NCBI RefSeq assembly: GCF_004803465.1
Contig: NZ_SRSF01000009.1
Location: 1-64,000, forward strand
DNA: 64,000 nt
Reading direction: 5' to 3'
DNA from: Neolewinella litorea
GTDB lineage: Bacteria; Bacteroidota; Bacteroidia; Chitinophagales; Saprospiraceae
Shown here: positions 50,060-59,134 of the stretch, piece after piece
How positions within the stretch are numbered: position 1 is the stretch's first letter
How the letters are laid out: each line of letters starts with the position of its first letter
Position numbers and translations under genes: made by a program
Notes under the pieces: model-generated
Seen by the model: the letters and a program-made list of their open reading frames with translations, nothing else
Told to the model about the DNA's origin: nothing
The model's database searches: none

Positions 50060-52354
50060 ATGAAGAAGATTCTCACGCTGCTTTTCGCGATCCTCATTTG
50101 CCAGTCCGTTGGACGGGCGCAATCCGCCACGATTGGAATGATCGACAACCCCGTCGACTACGCCGACCCCCTGATGGGCACCGACTCGGACTACCGGCTC
50201 TCCAACGGCAACGTCTACCCGGCCATCGCGCGGCCCTGGGGCATGAACTTCTGGACCCCGCAAACCGGTGAAATGGGCAACGGCTGGGCCTACACCTACG
50301 ACGCCAACCGGATCCGGGGCTTCAAACAGACCCACCAGCCCTCCCCCTGGATGAACGATTACGGACAGTTCTCCCTCATGCCGGTGACCGGACGGCTGCG
50401 CTTCCGGGAAGAGGACCGACAGAGTTGGTTCTCCCACAAGGCGGAAACCGTCATGCCCCACTACTACTCGGTGTACCTGGCCGACCATGACGTGACCACC
50501 GAGCTCACGCCCACGGACCGCGCCGCCCTGTTCCGCTTCACCTTCCCGAAGTCAGACAGCAGTTTCGTGGTGATCGATGCCTTCGACCGGGGCTCCTACG
50601 TGAAGATCATCCCCGAAGAAAGAAAGGTCATCGGCTACACCACCCGCAACAGCGGCGGCGTGCCGGATAACTTCCGGAACTACTTTGTAGTGGAGTTCGA
50701 CAAGGCATTTACGGTGACCCGCACCTTCAGCGATACCGTGCTGACCTCCGCCCTCGAGCAGGAGGTAGACCACGCCGGGGCGGTGATCGGATTTCAGACC
50801 GCTGAGGATGAGGTGGTTCACGCGCGGGTGGCTTCCTCCTTCATCAGTCATGAGCAGGCGGCGCGCAACCTGGAAGAATTGAGCAACGATGACTTCGAGA
50901 CCGTACGGCAGGCCGGCCGCGACCGGTGGAACGCCGAGTTGGGCCGCATCGAAGTGGAAGGCGGCACCGTAGACCAGTTTCGCACTTTCTACAGTTGCCT
51001 GTACCGCTCCCTGCTCTTCCCCCGTAAGTTCTACGAATACGACGCCGACGGCAAGGTGGTGCACTACAGCCCCTACAACGGGGAGGTGCGGCCCGGCTAT
51101 ATGTTCACCGATACCGGCTTTTGGGACACCTTCCGGGCCCTGTTTCCCTTTCTCAACCTGATGTACCCCGAACTGACCGGCCACATACAGGAGGGACTAT
51201 CCAACGCCTACGACGAGAGCGGCTGGCTGCCGGAGTGGGCCAGCCCCGGACTGCGCAACGTGATGGTGGGCAACAACTCTGCCTCTGTAGTCGCCGAAGC
51301 CTACCTGAAGAGCGGCGAAGCCTACGACTACGACATTGAAAACCTGTACGAAGCCCTGGTGCACGGGGCCAACAACGCCGGCCCCCTCACCGCCGTAGGC
51401 CGGGCGGGAGCCGAATACTACAATGAACTCGGGTACGTACCCTACGACGTAGGCATCAACGAGAACGCCGCCCGCAGCCTGGAGTACGCATACGACGACT
51501 TCGCCATCTACCGCCTGGCGCAGGCCCTAGGCAAACCCGCCGAGGAAGTGGAAAAGTACCGGCAGCGCAGCCTAAACTACCGCAAACTCTACGACCCCGA
51601 AACCAAGATGATGCGCGGCAAGAACCAGGACGGCACCTTCATGCAACCCTTCAATCCCTTCAAGTGGGGCGATGCCTTCACCGAAGGCAACAGCTGGCAC
51701 TACAGTTGGTCGGTCTTCCACGACGTGCAGGGGCTGATTGACCTGATGGGCGGTGAGCAGGCCTTCGTGGACCAGCTGGACCGCGTTTTCTCCCTGCCGC
51801 CCGTGTTCGACGACAGCTATTACGGACAGGTGATCCACGAAATCCGTGAAATGCAGATCGCCAACATGGGGCAGTACGCCCACGGCAACCAGCCCATCCA
51901 GCACATGATCTACCTCTACAACTACGCCGGGCAGCCGTGGAAGGCCCAGTACTGGGTACGAGAAACCCTCGACCGCATGTATCAGCCCACCCCCGATGGT
52001 TACATCGGCGACGAAGACAACGGGCAAACCTCCGCCTGGTACGTCTTCTCAGCCCTGGGCTTCTATCCTGTTGCGCCGGCCGCCGGCGAGTACGTGTTAG
52101 GTGCGCCCCTGTTCCGCAAGGCTACCCTACACCTGGAAAACGGGAATACCATTACCATCAATGCTACCCAGAACGGTCCCGACCACCGCTACATCGATCG
52201 GCTCACGCTCGACGGACAGACCTACGACCGCAACTACCTCACCCACGAAAGACTCATGGAAGGGGCGGTACTCGATTTCGATATGACGGACACCCCGAAC
52301 CAGTTGCGGGGCACGGGAGAGGAGGCTCGCCCGTATTCGCTGTCGAACGAGTAG
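50060..52354 (+). CDS. secreted GH92 alpha-1,2-mannosidase
   Basis: A 764-residue protein from ATG 50060 with signal peptide (MKKILTLLFAILICQSVGRA). GH92 segments run through the whole length: VDYADPLMGTDSDYRLSNGN, GFKQTHQPSPWMNDYGQFSL, FTDTGFWDTFRALFPFLNLM, LPEWASPGLRNVMVGNNSAS, and near the end GYIGDEDNGQTSAWYVFSAL, which includes the acidic catalytic residues of the family. It removes mannose with inversion and needs Ca2+. It is probably periplasmic or at the surface, acting on mannoglycans. It has no partner genes here. Confidence 0.95.
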   Translation: MKKILTLLFAILICQSVGRAQSATIGMIDNPVDYADPLMGTDSDYRLSNGNVYPAIARPWGMNFWTPQTGEMGNGWAYTYDANRIRGFKQTHQPSPWMNDYGQFSLMPVTGRLRFREEDRQSWFSHKAETVMPHYYSVYLADHDVTTELTPTDRAALFRFTFPKSDSSFVVIDAFDRGSYVKIIPEERKVIGYTTRNSGGVPDNFRNYFVVEFDKAFTVTRTFSDTVLTSALEQEVDHAGAVIGFQTAEDEVVHARVASSFISHEQAARNLEELSNDDFETVRQAGRDRWNAELGRIEVEGGTVDQFRTFYSCLYRSLLFPRKFYEYDADGKVVHYSPYNGEVRPGYMFTDTGFWDTFRALFPFLNLMYPELTGHIQEGLSNAYDESGWLPEWASPGLRNVMVGNNSASVVAEAYLKSGEAYDYDIENLYEALVHGANNAGPLTAVGRAGAEYYNELGYVPYDVGINENAARSLEYAYDDFAIYRLAQALGKPAEEVEKYRQRSLNYRKLYDPETKMMRGKNQDGTFMQPFNPFKWGDAFTEGNSWHYSWSVFHDVQGLIDLMGGEQAFVDQLDRVFSLPPVFDDSYYGQVIHEIREMQIANMGQYAHGNQPIQHMIYLYNYAGQPWKAQYWVRETLDRMYQPTPDGYIGDEDNGQTSAWYVFSALGFYPVAPAAGEYVLGAPLFRKATLHLENGNTITINATQNGPDHRYIDRLTLDGQTYDRNYLTHERLMEGAVLDFDMTDTPNQLRGTGEEARPYSLSNE

Positions 52355-52649
52355 GTCGCTCCAGATCGTGAGCTCTGCTCACGGCCATCAGTCGGGCCGG
52401 GAGCCCCTCAACCCGCTCAAACACACAAGGTGACCGTGATAACCACGGAGGCACAGAGGTGTACAAATGTCCCCTCAGTGAACCTCTGCATCTCCGTGGC
52501 TTCAACCTGAATCGGGCCGGGAGGCCCTCAACCTCACGCGGCACAAAAAAGGCGCGGAGGATGCTATCTGCTTCCCCCGCGCCCTGGCGGTAATTCAAAG
52601 TAACAGGCCTGGAGGCCCTTAACCCTGCTCGGCCTGAAAGGCCTCGGCC
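52355..52649. repeat. repeat-rich intergenic with terminator
   Basis: Contains accacggaggcacagaggtg and its inverted partner caacctctgcatctccgtgg type (52440-52500), 'gggccgggaggccctcaacc' twice, and a terminator at 52545-52583. It ends in the stop-codon-associated repeat of the next gene. No gene is supported. Confidence 0.65.
52545..52583 (-). terminator. Rho-independent terminator after the 2OG-Fe(II) oxygenase gene
   Basis: GGCGCGG (52551-52557) pairs with CCGCGCC (52577-52583). On the minus strand the stem is followed by TTTTTTGTG. It lies about 70 bases past the stop of the oxygenase gene. Confidence 0.65.
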
Positions 52650-52652
52650 TTA
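52626..52652 (-). repeat. stop-codon-associated hairpin repeat, copy 4
   Basis: On the minus strand TAA (the oxygenase stop) is followed by GGCCGAGGCCTTTCAGGCCG. This is nearly identical to the copy after the decarboxylase gene. Confidence 0.75.
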
Positions 52653-53606
52653 CTTTTTCAGGCCGATCTCCCGCAGGCGCTCGTCGAGGTACTCACCGGC
52701 GGTGATGGGCTCGTAGGCGCGGGGGCGGTCGGCGGTGACGGTACTGGGCAGCACGTCGAGTTTCATTTCGGGGCGGGGGTGGAGAAAGAAGGGGATGGAA
52801 AGCCGGGGCTCATGCCACTGCTCGCGGGGCGGGTTCACGACCCGGTGAGTGGTCGACTTCAGGTAGTTGTTGGTGAGCCGCTGAAGCATATCGCCAACGT
52901 TGATCACGATTTCGTCGTTTTCGGGCACGATTTCCTGCCATTCGCCCGCGGTATTCTGAAGTTGCAGTCCGCCGGCACTTGCGCCCACCAGCAGGGTGAT
53001 CAGGTTGATGTCTTCGTGCTGCTCGGCGCGGATGGCGCTGGCGGGCTCCTGGGTGATTGGCGGGTAATGGATGGCCCGCAGGATGCTCATGCCGTCGTTG
53101 ATGTACTGGTCGAAGTACCCTTCGTCGAGCCGCAGGTAGAGGGCGATGGCCCGCAGCAGACTGGCACCGCTGGCCTCGAAGGCACGGTACAATTGGGTGC
53201 CGAGCTTCATGAACTCCGGCACTTCCGAAACTTCGGGGTTGGCCTCAAAGGCGCTGTCGCTCTTGTCGGCGAGTTCCTGGCCGATCTGGAAGAATTCCTT
53301 GAGATCCGCCACCTGCGACTGCTTGGCGTGCTCCTTGCCGAAGGAGGTATACCCCCGCTGGCCGGCCGCGCCGGGTACTTCGTACTGCCGCTTGACCTCG
53401 ACGGGCAGGGCGAAGAATTTCTTTGCCGCTACGTAGAAATCGTCGATCAGGTCCTTCGGAATGCCGTGGCCGGTGACGCCCACGAAGCCGATGTTGTGGA
53501 ATGCGTTACCGAGCTGGTCGATAAAGGCCTGCCGCTGGGCGGCGTCGCCCTTGGTGAACGTAGAGAGGTCAACTAGGGGAATGGTACGGGGGGCGGTGAC
53601 GGCCAT
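52650..53606 (-). CDS. 2-oxoglutarate/Fe(II)-dependent oxygenase, isopenicillin N synthase-like
   Basis: A 318-residue cytoplasmic enzyme from ATG 53606 (MAVTAPRTIPLVDLSTFTKG). The N-terminal DIOX_N part includes GFVGVTGHGIP; the double-stranded beta-helix core has the facial triad His-x-Asp in AEQHEDINLITLL and the distal His in STTHRVVNPPRE, and the Arg-x-Ser of RLSIPFF that binds 2-oxoglutarate. It oxidises a small molecule; the substrate is not evident. Its stop lies in a dispersed repeat and a terminator follows. It is 44 bases downstream of gldB on the same strand, so the two may be cotranscribed. Confidence 0.9.
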   Translation of the reverse strand: MAVTAPRTIPLVDLSTFTKGDAAQRQAFIDQLGNAFHNIGFVGVTGHGIPKDLIDDFYVAAKKFFALPVEVKRQYEVPGAAGQRGYTSFGKEHAKQSQVADLKEFFQIGQELADKSDSAFEANPEVSEVPEFMKLGTQLYRAFEASGASLLRAIALYLRLDEGYFDQYINDGMSILRAIHYPPITQEPASAIRAEQHEDINLITLLVGASAGGLQLQNTAGEWQEIVPENDEIVINVGDMLQRLTNNYLKSTTHRVVNPPREQWHEPRLSIPFFLHPRPEMKLDVLPSTVTADRPRAYEPITAGEYLDERLREIGLKK

Positions 53607-53650
53607 GGCGTGATGTTTAACTTGGTTACGGGGGAGTAACACCGCGAGCG

Positions 53651-54712
53651 CTACCTCGGTTTGTACCGGGCGCCGCGCAGTATTTCCTGTCCGTCGGTCA
53701 GGGCCATCAGTTCCGGCATTGTCAACTCCGGGTGGGCGGCCATGTACGCCGCCACGATCTGCCGGCCCAGGTAGTTCACCGCGCCGCCGGGCGACTCCAC
53801 CGGCATGCCCGGGGTGTAGGGGGCCGGACGGGTATACTTGTTGATGCGGTTGACGTCGGTGGTGTAGAGAATGTCTTCCCGCTGCAGGTAGGCGTAGATC
53901 GGGGTTTCGTTGTTCCGCAGCCAGTCCATCTGCTCTTCGGTGATTTCGTAGACCACGTGGTCGGGGGTCTCCGGCAGGAGGTGCTCGAGCAGGTAGAGCT
54001 TCTTGCCCTCGTAGATGAGGTAGTCGATCAGGCGTCCGGAGCGCGGCGGCGGGAAACGGTCTTCCAGGAGCACCCGCAGCAGTTTGCCGGTAAAGTGGGC
54101 GGGAGTATAGCTCTGCGCCAGGTAGTCGGAGAAGATCGGCTCTTCCGGATTAACGAGGGCGTAGTCGAAGTCGGGGCCCAGGAAAAACTCCAGCCCCGCG
54201 GCGATCTGCCCGTCGCCGTACAGGAAGGCCGCCAGCTCGAAGTGGGTATCGAAGGTGACCAGCGTATCCGGCACCGGTGCCTGGGGCAGGTAGTGGCGGT
54301 AGTACCGCAGTCCCTGGCGGAAGTCTTCCACCAGCCCTTGCACCTGCGCGCCGCCGCCCACAGCGGGAAAGCGGCTTTCCACGGTTGAGTCGACCACCCG
54401 GGTGAGGGGGTATTCCAGATAGGCGCGGAGCACGTTCTGGCCTTCGGCGGCACTGAAGTCGCCACGCCGCACGGGCACCAGGTGGGTAAAGAAGGCCTCG
54501 GTGAAGCTGCCGAACGTACGATCCAAGCGCTCCATTTCTTCTTCTATGCGGCTCGTATCCAGTGCGGCCAGGGCCCGGTCAAAGCGGAGCACGGTAAGAT
54601 CAACCTCGATATCCCGCACGTCCGGCGGCGGTGGTGTGTCCTCGGAGCAGGAAGCTGCCGTGAAGAAAAGTAGGAGAAGGGGAAAGAATAAGTGTCTGCT
54701 AACTTTCATCAT
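53651..54712 (-). CDS. gldB: gliding motility lipoprotein GldB
   Basis: A 353-residue protein from ATG 54712 (MMKVSRHLFFPLLLLFFTAA) with the lipobox Cys in AASCSED. The body matches GldB: DVRDIEVDLTVLRFDRALAA at the start, AFFTHLVP, FLGPDFDYALVNPEEPIFSD, FTGKLLRVLLEDRFPP, LIYEGKKLYLLEHLLPETPD and the C-terminal LGRQIVAAYMAAHPELTMPE. In Flavobacterium, GldB is needed for gliding and is tied to T9SS function. It is divergent from a PorT-like gene with a 61-base shared upstream region. Confidence 0.93.
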   Translation of the reverse strand: MMKVSRHLFFPLLLLFFTAASCSEDTPPPPDVRDIEVDLTVLRFDRALAALDTSRIEEEMERLDRTFGSFTEAFFTHLVPVRRGDFSAAEGQNVLRAYLEYPLTRVVDSTVESRFPAVGGGAQVQGLVEDFRQGLRYYRHYLPQAPVPDTLVTFDTHFELAAFLYGDGQIAAGLEFFLGPDFDYALVNPEEPIFSDYLAQSYTPAHFTGKLLRVLLEDRFPPPRSGRLIDYLIYEGKKLYLLEHLLPETPDHVVYEITEEQMDWLRNNETPIYAYLQREDILYTTDVNRINKYTRPAPYTPGMPVESPGGAVNYLGRQIVAAYMAAHPELTMPELMALTDGQEILRGARYKPR

Positions 54713-54773
54713 GAGGTAAACACCGGGGGTACGCGGTCGTTTGACAACGACTTTACCTCCCAATTATTACCGA

Positions 54774-55526
54774 ATGAGCACCAAGTTACCCCTCTTACTC
54801 GCCTTCCTGCTGACCTCCCTTACCGCTTTCAGCCAGTATAACCCTATCCAGTTTGGCCTGCAGCTGAGCCCGTCGTTCAGCTACATGACTACGGACAATA
54901 ACCTGATCGAGAGCGACGGCACCAACCTCGGCCTCAAACTGGGCCTGATCGCGGAGTATTTCTTTCAGGACAACTACAGCATTCACACCGGCATCAACGT
55001 GCACTTCGGATCCGGCGGCGCGCTGCGCTACGACGAGCAGTTTACGTCGGTAGACATCTGGCGCGAGTCGCTGGCGGAGACCCTCACCAATCCGCCCACG
55101 CCCACCCAGCTCAGCGGCAAGACCTTCGACTACAACCTACAGTTCGTGGAGGTGCCCCTGGGCCTCACCCTGCGCACCCGTGAGTTCGGCTACGTGCGCT
55201 ACTTCGTACAGCCCGCCTTTACGCTCGGCATCGTTTCCGGCAGCCGCGGCAGCATTGAGAACGCCAGTTTCATCGACTCCGGCGAAAAGTTCAAGATCGG
55301 CCCCGAGGTCAACGCCCTGAACCTCTCCTGGGGCCTCGGCGGCGGCATCGAATACGCCATCTCCACCAGTTCCTCGCTGATCGCCGGCCTCGGGTTTCAG
55401 TCGGGTTTCCTCGACCTGACGACCGACAACGATACCCAGCTCATGCGCGACCAGCGGAGCCCCGCCGAGGACAACAGCAAGGCTAAGGTTAATTCGATTT
55501 CTATTCTTTTGGGCATTATGTTCTAA
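54774..55526 (+). CDS. PorT-like outer-membrane beta-barrel protein
   Basis: A 250-residue protein from ATG 54774 with signal peptide (MSTKLPLLLAFLLTSLTAFS). The rest is alternating beta-strands: IQFGLQLSPSFSYMTTDNNL, LGLKLGLIAEYFFQDNYSIH, FVEVPLGLTLRTREFGYVRY, WGLGGGIEYAISTSSSLIAG, ending SISILLGIMF with terminal Phe, an outer-membrane barrel of the porT family. PorT is needed for T9SS in Porphyromonas. The divergent gldB makes a T9SS link likely, but PorT-like barrels are common, so the exact role is inference. Confidence 0.8.
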   Translation: MSTKLPLLLAFLLTSLTAFSQYNPIQFGLQLSPSFSYMTTDNNLIESDGTNLGLKLGLIAEYFFQDNYSIHTGINVHFGSGGALRYDEQFTSVDIWRESLAETLTNPPTPTQLSGKTFDYNLQFVEVPLGLTLRTREFGYVRYFVQPAFTLGIVSGSRGSIENASFIDSGEKFKIGPEVNALNLSWGLGGGIEYAISTSSSLIAGLGFQSGFLDLTTDNDTQLMRDQRSPAEDNSKAKVNSISILLGIMF

Positions 55527-55631
55527 CACCGACATAAAGGAAGGGGGCGCGGGCGCGGGTGCAATGAATCCCGGCAAGGCAACGTTGGTACGTAGTTCCT
55601 CCGTCGGCCCCTCCCAGCGGCTGCCCCTCGT

Positions 55632-58600
55632 ATGCTTATGAACTACACATTTATGCCTGACCGCCCCGGTATCCGTACCCTTTTCTTTTTGCTGTTCGCA
55701 TTGCTTGGGGTCACGGGATTGCAGGCGCAGCTGGCCCTAACGGTCTCCAAAGCCGACATCAGCTGCCTGGGTGAACGCGACGGAACGATCACCGTGTCCG
55801 CCACCGGGGGGAGTCCCGCCTATGATTTTTCTATCGTCCGTACCCGTCCGGCCACCCCGCCGGTCACGGGTTCCAACTCCACGAACGCCAACGGGGTAAC
55901 CATTGACTTTTCCAACCTCGACAGCGGAGAATATACCGTGACCGTTACCGACGCCGCCGGCAACAGTGCCAGCGACAACGTCGAGATTGAAGAACCGAAT
56001 ATCACTACCGCTATCGAGGTGGTGCAGGAAATTCAGTGCTTCGACGACACGAACGGCATCCTGGAGGCCGTGGTCTTCGACGGCAGCAACCCCATTTCCG
56101 ATTACAGCGACTACACCTTTCGGTGGAGCAACGGCGCCACGACCCGGCGCATCACCGATCTCGGCCCGAGCCAGTACACCGTCACCGCCACCAATACCGC
56201 TACCGACTGTGAGACCACCGATACCGAAACCCTGCGGTCGCCCGGTCGCCTGGTGGTAAACAGCAGCCAGCTCAGGACCGACCCCGCCACCTGTAGCGGA
56301 GTAAGCGACGGTACGGTCGACGTCCCCATCTCCGGTGGCACCAAGAACACCAACGGCAATTACCGCCTCAACTGGTCGGACGGCCTCGAGGTCCTGGCCG
56401 ACGGAATCAGGCGCACCGACCTGCAGCCGGGCAACTACGAGGTGACCGTCACCGACGCCAACAATTGTATGACCACCACCAGCTTCGTGGTGGCCGCCGA
56501 AAAAACCCTGCTGCTTACCGCCGCCCCGACCGACATCAGCTGTTTCGGCGACGCGAACGGTAGTATCTCGGTTACCGCCGGCTTCGAAGGCGCTACCCCC
56601 GATTATCCCTTCGAGTCGCGACTGCTCGCGGAGGACGGCACCGAACTGGTTGCTTACCAGACCGTAGGCAACCAGGGTCGCACGCCACGGGTCTACGAAG
56701 ACCTCGGTCCCGGCACCTACCTCGTGGTACTGCGCGACCAGGATTCCGAAGGCTGTACCGTCACCGATACGATCACCATCAACGAGCCGCCCCTGCTGGA
56801 GATCGACACCGTGGAAACCACCGACTTCGGCTGCCCTGATGAGTTCGGCACCGCCCGGGTGGTCTTTACCGGCGGCACCGCCCCCTACACCTTCCGCTTT
56901 AAGAACGACAGCCTGCCCAACCCCTCCGATACGACGATGCGCTTCGATACGATCGTGATGGACACGAGCTTCCTGGACGAACTGCAGCCCGACACGAACT
57001 ACGTGGCCTTCGTCACCGACGCCAACGGCTGTATCGATTCGCTGCGCTTCAAAATCTTCTCCCCGCCCCGGGCGAGTATTCAGCCCATCGCGGTCGACTC
57101 GGTGTCCTGCCCCTCCAGCAGCGACGGCCAACTCTTCACCGTCGTGACCCCGCCGCAGGGGGAAACCGTGACCGAGACCGCCTGGTACCGCATCAACAAC
57201 GACGGTACCATTGGCGAGCAGGTCGACATCGGCACGCGTACGACCGCCGACCTGAGCGTGGGCTTCTACCTATTTGAAGCCACCATCTCCAACCAGTGCG
57301 TATCCCAGGCCATCGGCGAGGTGGCCAGCCCGGGACTGGTAGGTGTAGACAGCGTGAACCTGCAATCGCCCGTCTGCCTCGGCGACGCCAACGGCAGCAT
57401 CTTCGTGTACCCCACGGGCGGCACGCCCCCCTACCGCTACGACTGGTCGGTCGACGGTGCCAGCACCTCTTCCAACTCCATTACCAACCTGACGGCCGGT
57501 ACGTACCGCGTGACCATTACCGACGCCAATAACTGTCAGCCCGCCTTTGACACCCTCTTCGAACTGGAGGACCCGGTAGGTATCTCCGGTTCCTTCACCG
57601 ATCTGCAGGGGGTAAGCTGCCCGGATGAAACCACCGCCGACGGTTCGGCCACCTTCGAGGCGCTCTTCAGCGACGGCAGCAGTGGGTCCTTCGATTTTTA
57701 CTGGTCCAGCGGCGACACCATCACGGGTGCCACCAGTGCTACGGTGACCGGACTCACCCGCGGCCCCATCAGCGTTACAGTGACCGACGGGATCTGCCCC
57801 CAGGTGTTTACCGACACCATCACCAGTCCGGAAGAATTCAACATCGCCTTCACTACCGAGGACGTCAACTGCTTCGGGCAATCCGACGGCTCGGTAGTCG
57901 CCAACGTGACGGGCGGCACCCCTGCTTATACCTACGAGTGGATCGACCGGCCAGAAACGGGCAGCGGGATCGACAGTCTGCCCGCCGGCAGCTACAGCCT
58001 GCTCGTGACCGACGCCCAGGGTTGCAGCCCGGACACCGCCCAGGCAATAGTAAACCAGCCCGATCCGCTTACGCTTTCCATCAATCCCACCCTGACCACC
58101 CCAACGGTAACCTGTGCGGGCGACTCAAATGGGGTAGTAGCGGTCTTCGTGAGCAGCACCAACAATAACCCTCTGGCCGACCGCCCTTACCGCTGGTCTT
58201 CCAACGTAGCCGATAACGACGACAATGTAGCCGGCAACCTGACGCCCGGCACCTACGCGGTCACGGTCACCGACGTGGAGGGTTGTCGCGACAGTCTGCA
58301 GTACACCATCATCGATCCCCAGCCCATCACCTTCGCGGTCGAGGACATCCAGCCACCCCTGTGCTTCGGGGAAATGACCACGGTGCTGATCGATACCGCC
58401 TTCGGCGGGCAGTCGTCTGGATTCGACGACTTCACCTTCACCCTAAACAACGACGGCTTCCTGATGCCCATCGACCAGCCCGGCAGCACCTTCGCCGGCG
58501 AGGTCGTGGTGACGGTGTTCGACTCGGTGGGGTGCCGGTCCGACCTGACGCTCAACGTAGAGCAGCCCGAAGAGATCGTGATCGACCTGCCAGAGCGCCT

Positions 58601-59123
58601 GCTCGTTGATCTCGGGGATACCTTGCAGCAGCTCACACCCGTGGTGAATCCCATGAACAGCACTTACCGCTACCTGTGGACGCCGGCGGAATTTCTGTCG
58701 TCCGACAGCGTGGCCAACCCCTTCGTGACGCCCCTGCAAACCCGCATTTACACGCTTACCGTCACCAATGAGAATGGCTGTCAAGCTATGGAAGACATTC
58801 TCGTCGAGGTGGACGCCAACCGCAACGTTTACCTGCCCAATGCCTTCAGTCCAAACCAGGATGGCCGAAACGAGGACTTCCGCGTCTATGCCTGTCAGGG
58901 CGTAGTGGGCGTGCCCCGGGTAAACATTTTCAACCGCTGGGGCGGACTGGTCTACGAAGCGGTTGACATTCCCGCCAACTGTCTGGACGGCACCCTGCTC
59001 TGGGACGGTATGACGCCCAACGGCCAGCCGGTCGATCTGGGCGTGTACGTTTATACGGTCGAGGTTGCTTTCATTGACGGCGTGACCCTGCTGTACCGGG
59101 GGGATGTCACGGTGATCCGGTAA
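55632..59123 (+). CDS. giant surface protein with SprB-like repeats and type B T9SS tail
   Basis: A 1163-residue secreted protein. The start may be ATG 55632, 55638 or 55653; a signal sequence (TLFFLLFALLGVTGLQAQ) follows all three. About ten to twelve SprB-type repeats of 75-95 residues cover residues 35-1030, each with a cysteine and the pattern 'v.C.g..nGsi.v...GG..pY.y.ws.......i..L..G.Y.vtvtDa..C' (for example CLGDANGSIFVYPTGGTPPY). The C-terminal 90 residues (NVYLPNAFSPNQDGRNEDFR ... INGVTLLYRG-like) are a gliding-motility-associated type B sorting domain. Such proteins are adhesins displayed by T9SS. The tandem-repeat cysteines may form disulfides. Confidence 0.92.
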   Translation: MLMNYTFMPDRPGIRTLFFLLFALLGVTGLQAQLALTVSKADISCLGERDGTITVSATGGSPAYDFSIVRTRPATPPVTGSNSTNANGVTIDFSNLDSGEYTVTVTDAAGNSASDNVEIEEPNITTAIEVVQEIQCFDDTNGILEAVVFDGSNPISDYSDYTFRWSNGATTRRITDLGPSQYTVTATNTATDCETTDTETLRSPGRLVVNSSQLRTDPATCSGVSDGTVDVPISGGTKNTNGNYRLNWSDGLEVLADGIRRTDLQPGNYEVTVTDANNCMTTTSFVVAAEKTLLLTAAPTDISCFGDANGSISVTAGFEGATPDYPFESRLLAEDGTELVAYQTVGNQGRTPRVYEDLGPGTYLVVLRDQDSEGCTVTDTITINEPPLLEIDTVETTDFGCPDEFGTARVVFTGGTAPYTFRFKNDSLPNPSDTTMRFDTIVMDTSFLDELQPDTNYVAFVTDANGCIDSLRFKIFSPPRASIQPIAVDSVSCPSSSDGQLFTVVTPPQGETVTETAWYRINNDGTIGEQVDIGTRTTADLSVGFYLFEATISNQCVSQAIGEVASPGLVGVDSVNLQSPVCLGDANGSIFVYPTGGTPPYRYDWSVDGASTSSNSITNLTAGTYRVTITDANNCQPAFDTLFELEDPVGISGSFTDLQGVSCPDETTADGSATFEALFSDGSSGSFDFYWSSGDTITGATSATVTGLTRGPISVTVTDGICPQVFTDTITSPEEFNIAFTTEDVNCFGQSDGSVVANVTGGTPAYTYEWIDRPETGSGIDSLPAGSYSLLVTDAQGCSPDTAQAIVNQPDPLTLSINPTLTTPTVTCAGDSNGVVAVFVSSTNNNPLADRPYRWSSNVADNDDNVAGNLTPGTYAVTVTDVEGCRDSLQYTIIDPQPITFAVEDIQPPLCFGEMTTVLIDTAFGGQSSGFDDFTFTLNNDGFLMPIDQPGSTFAGEVVVTVFDSVGCRSDLTLNVEQPEEIVIDLPERLLVDLGDTLQQLTPVVNPMNSTYRYLWTPAEFLSSDSVANPFVTPLQTRIYTLTVTNENGCQAMEDILVEVDANRNVYLPNAFSPNQDGRNEDFRVYACQGVVGVPRVNIFNRWGGLVYEAVDIPANCLDGTLLWDGMTPNGQPVDLGVYVYTVEVAFIDGVTLLYRGDVTVIR

Positions 59124-59134
59124 TCGTCAATCCC

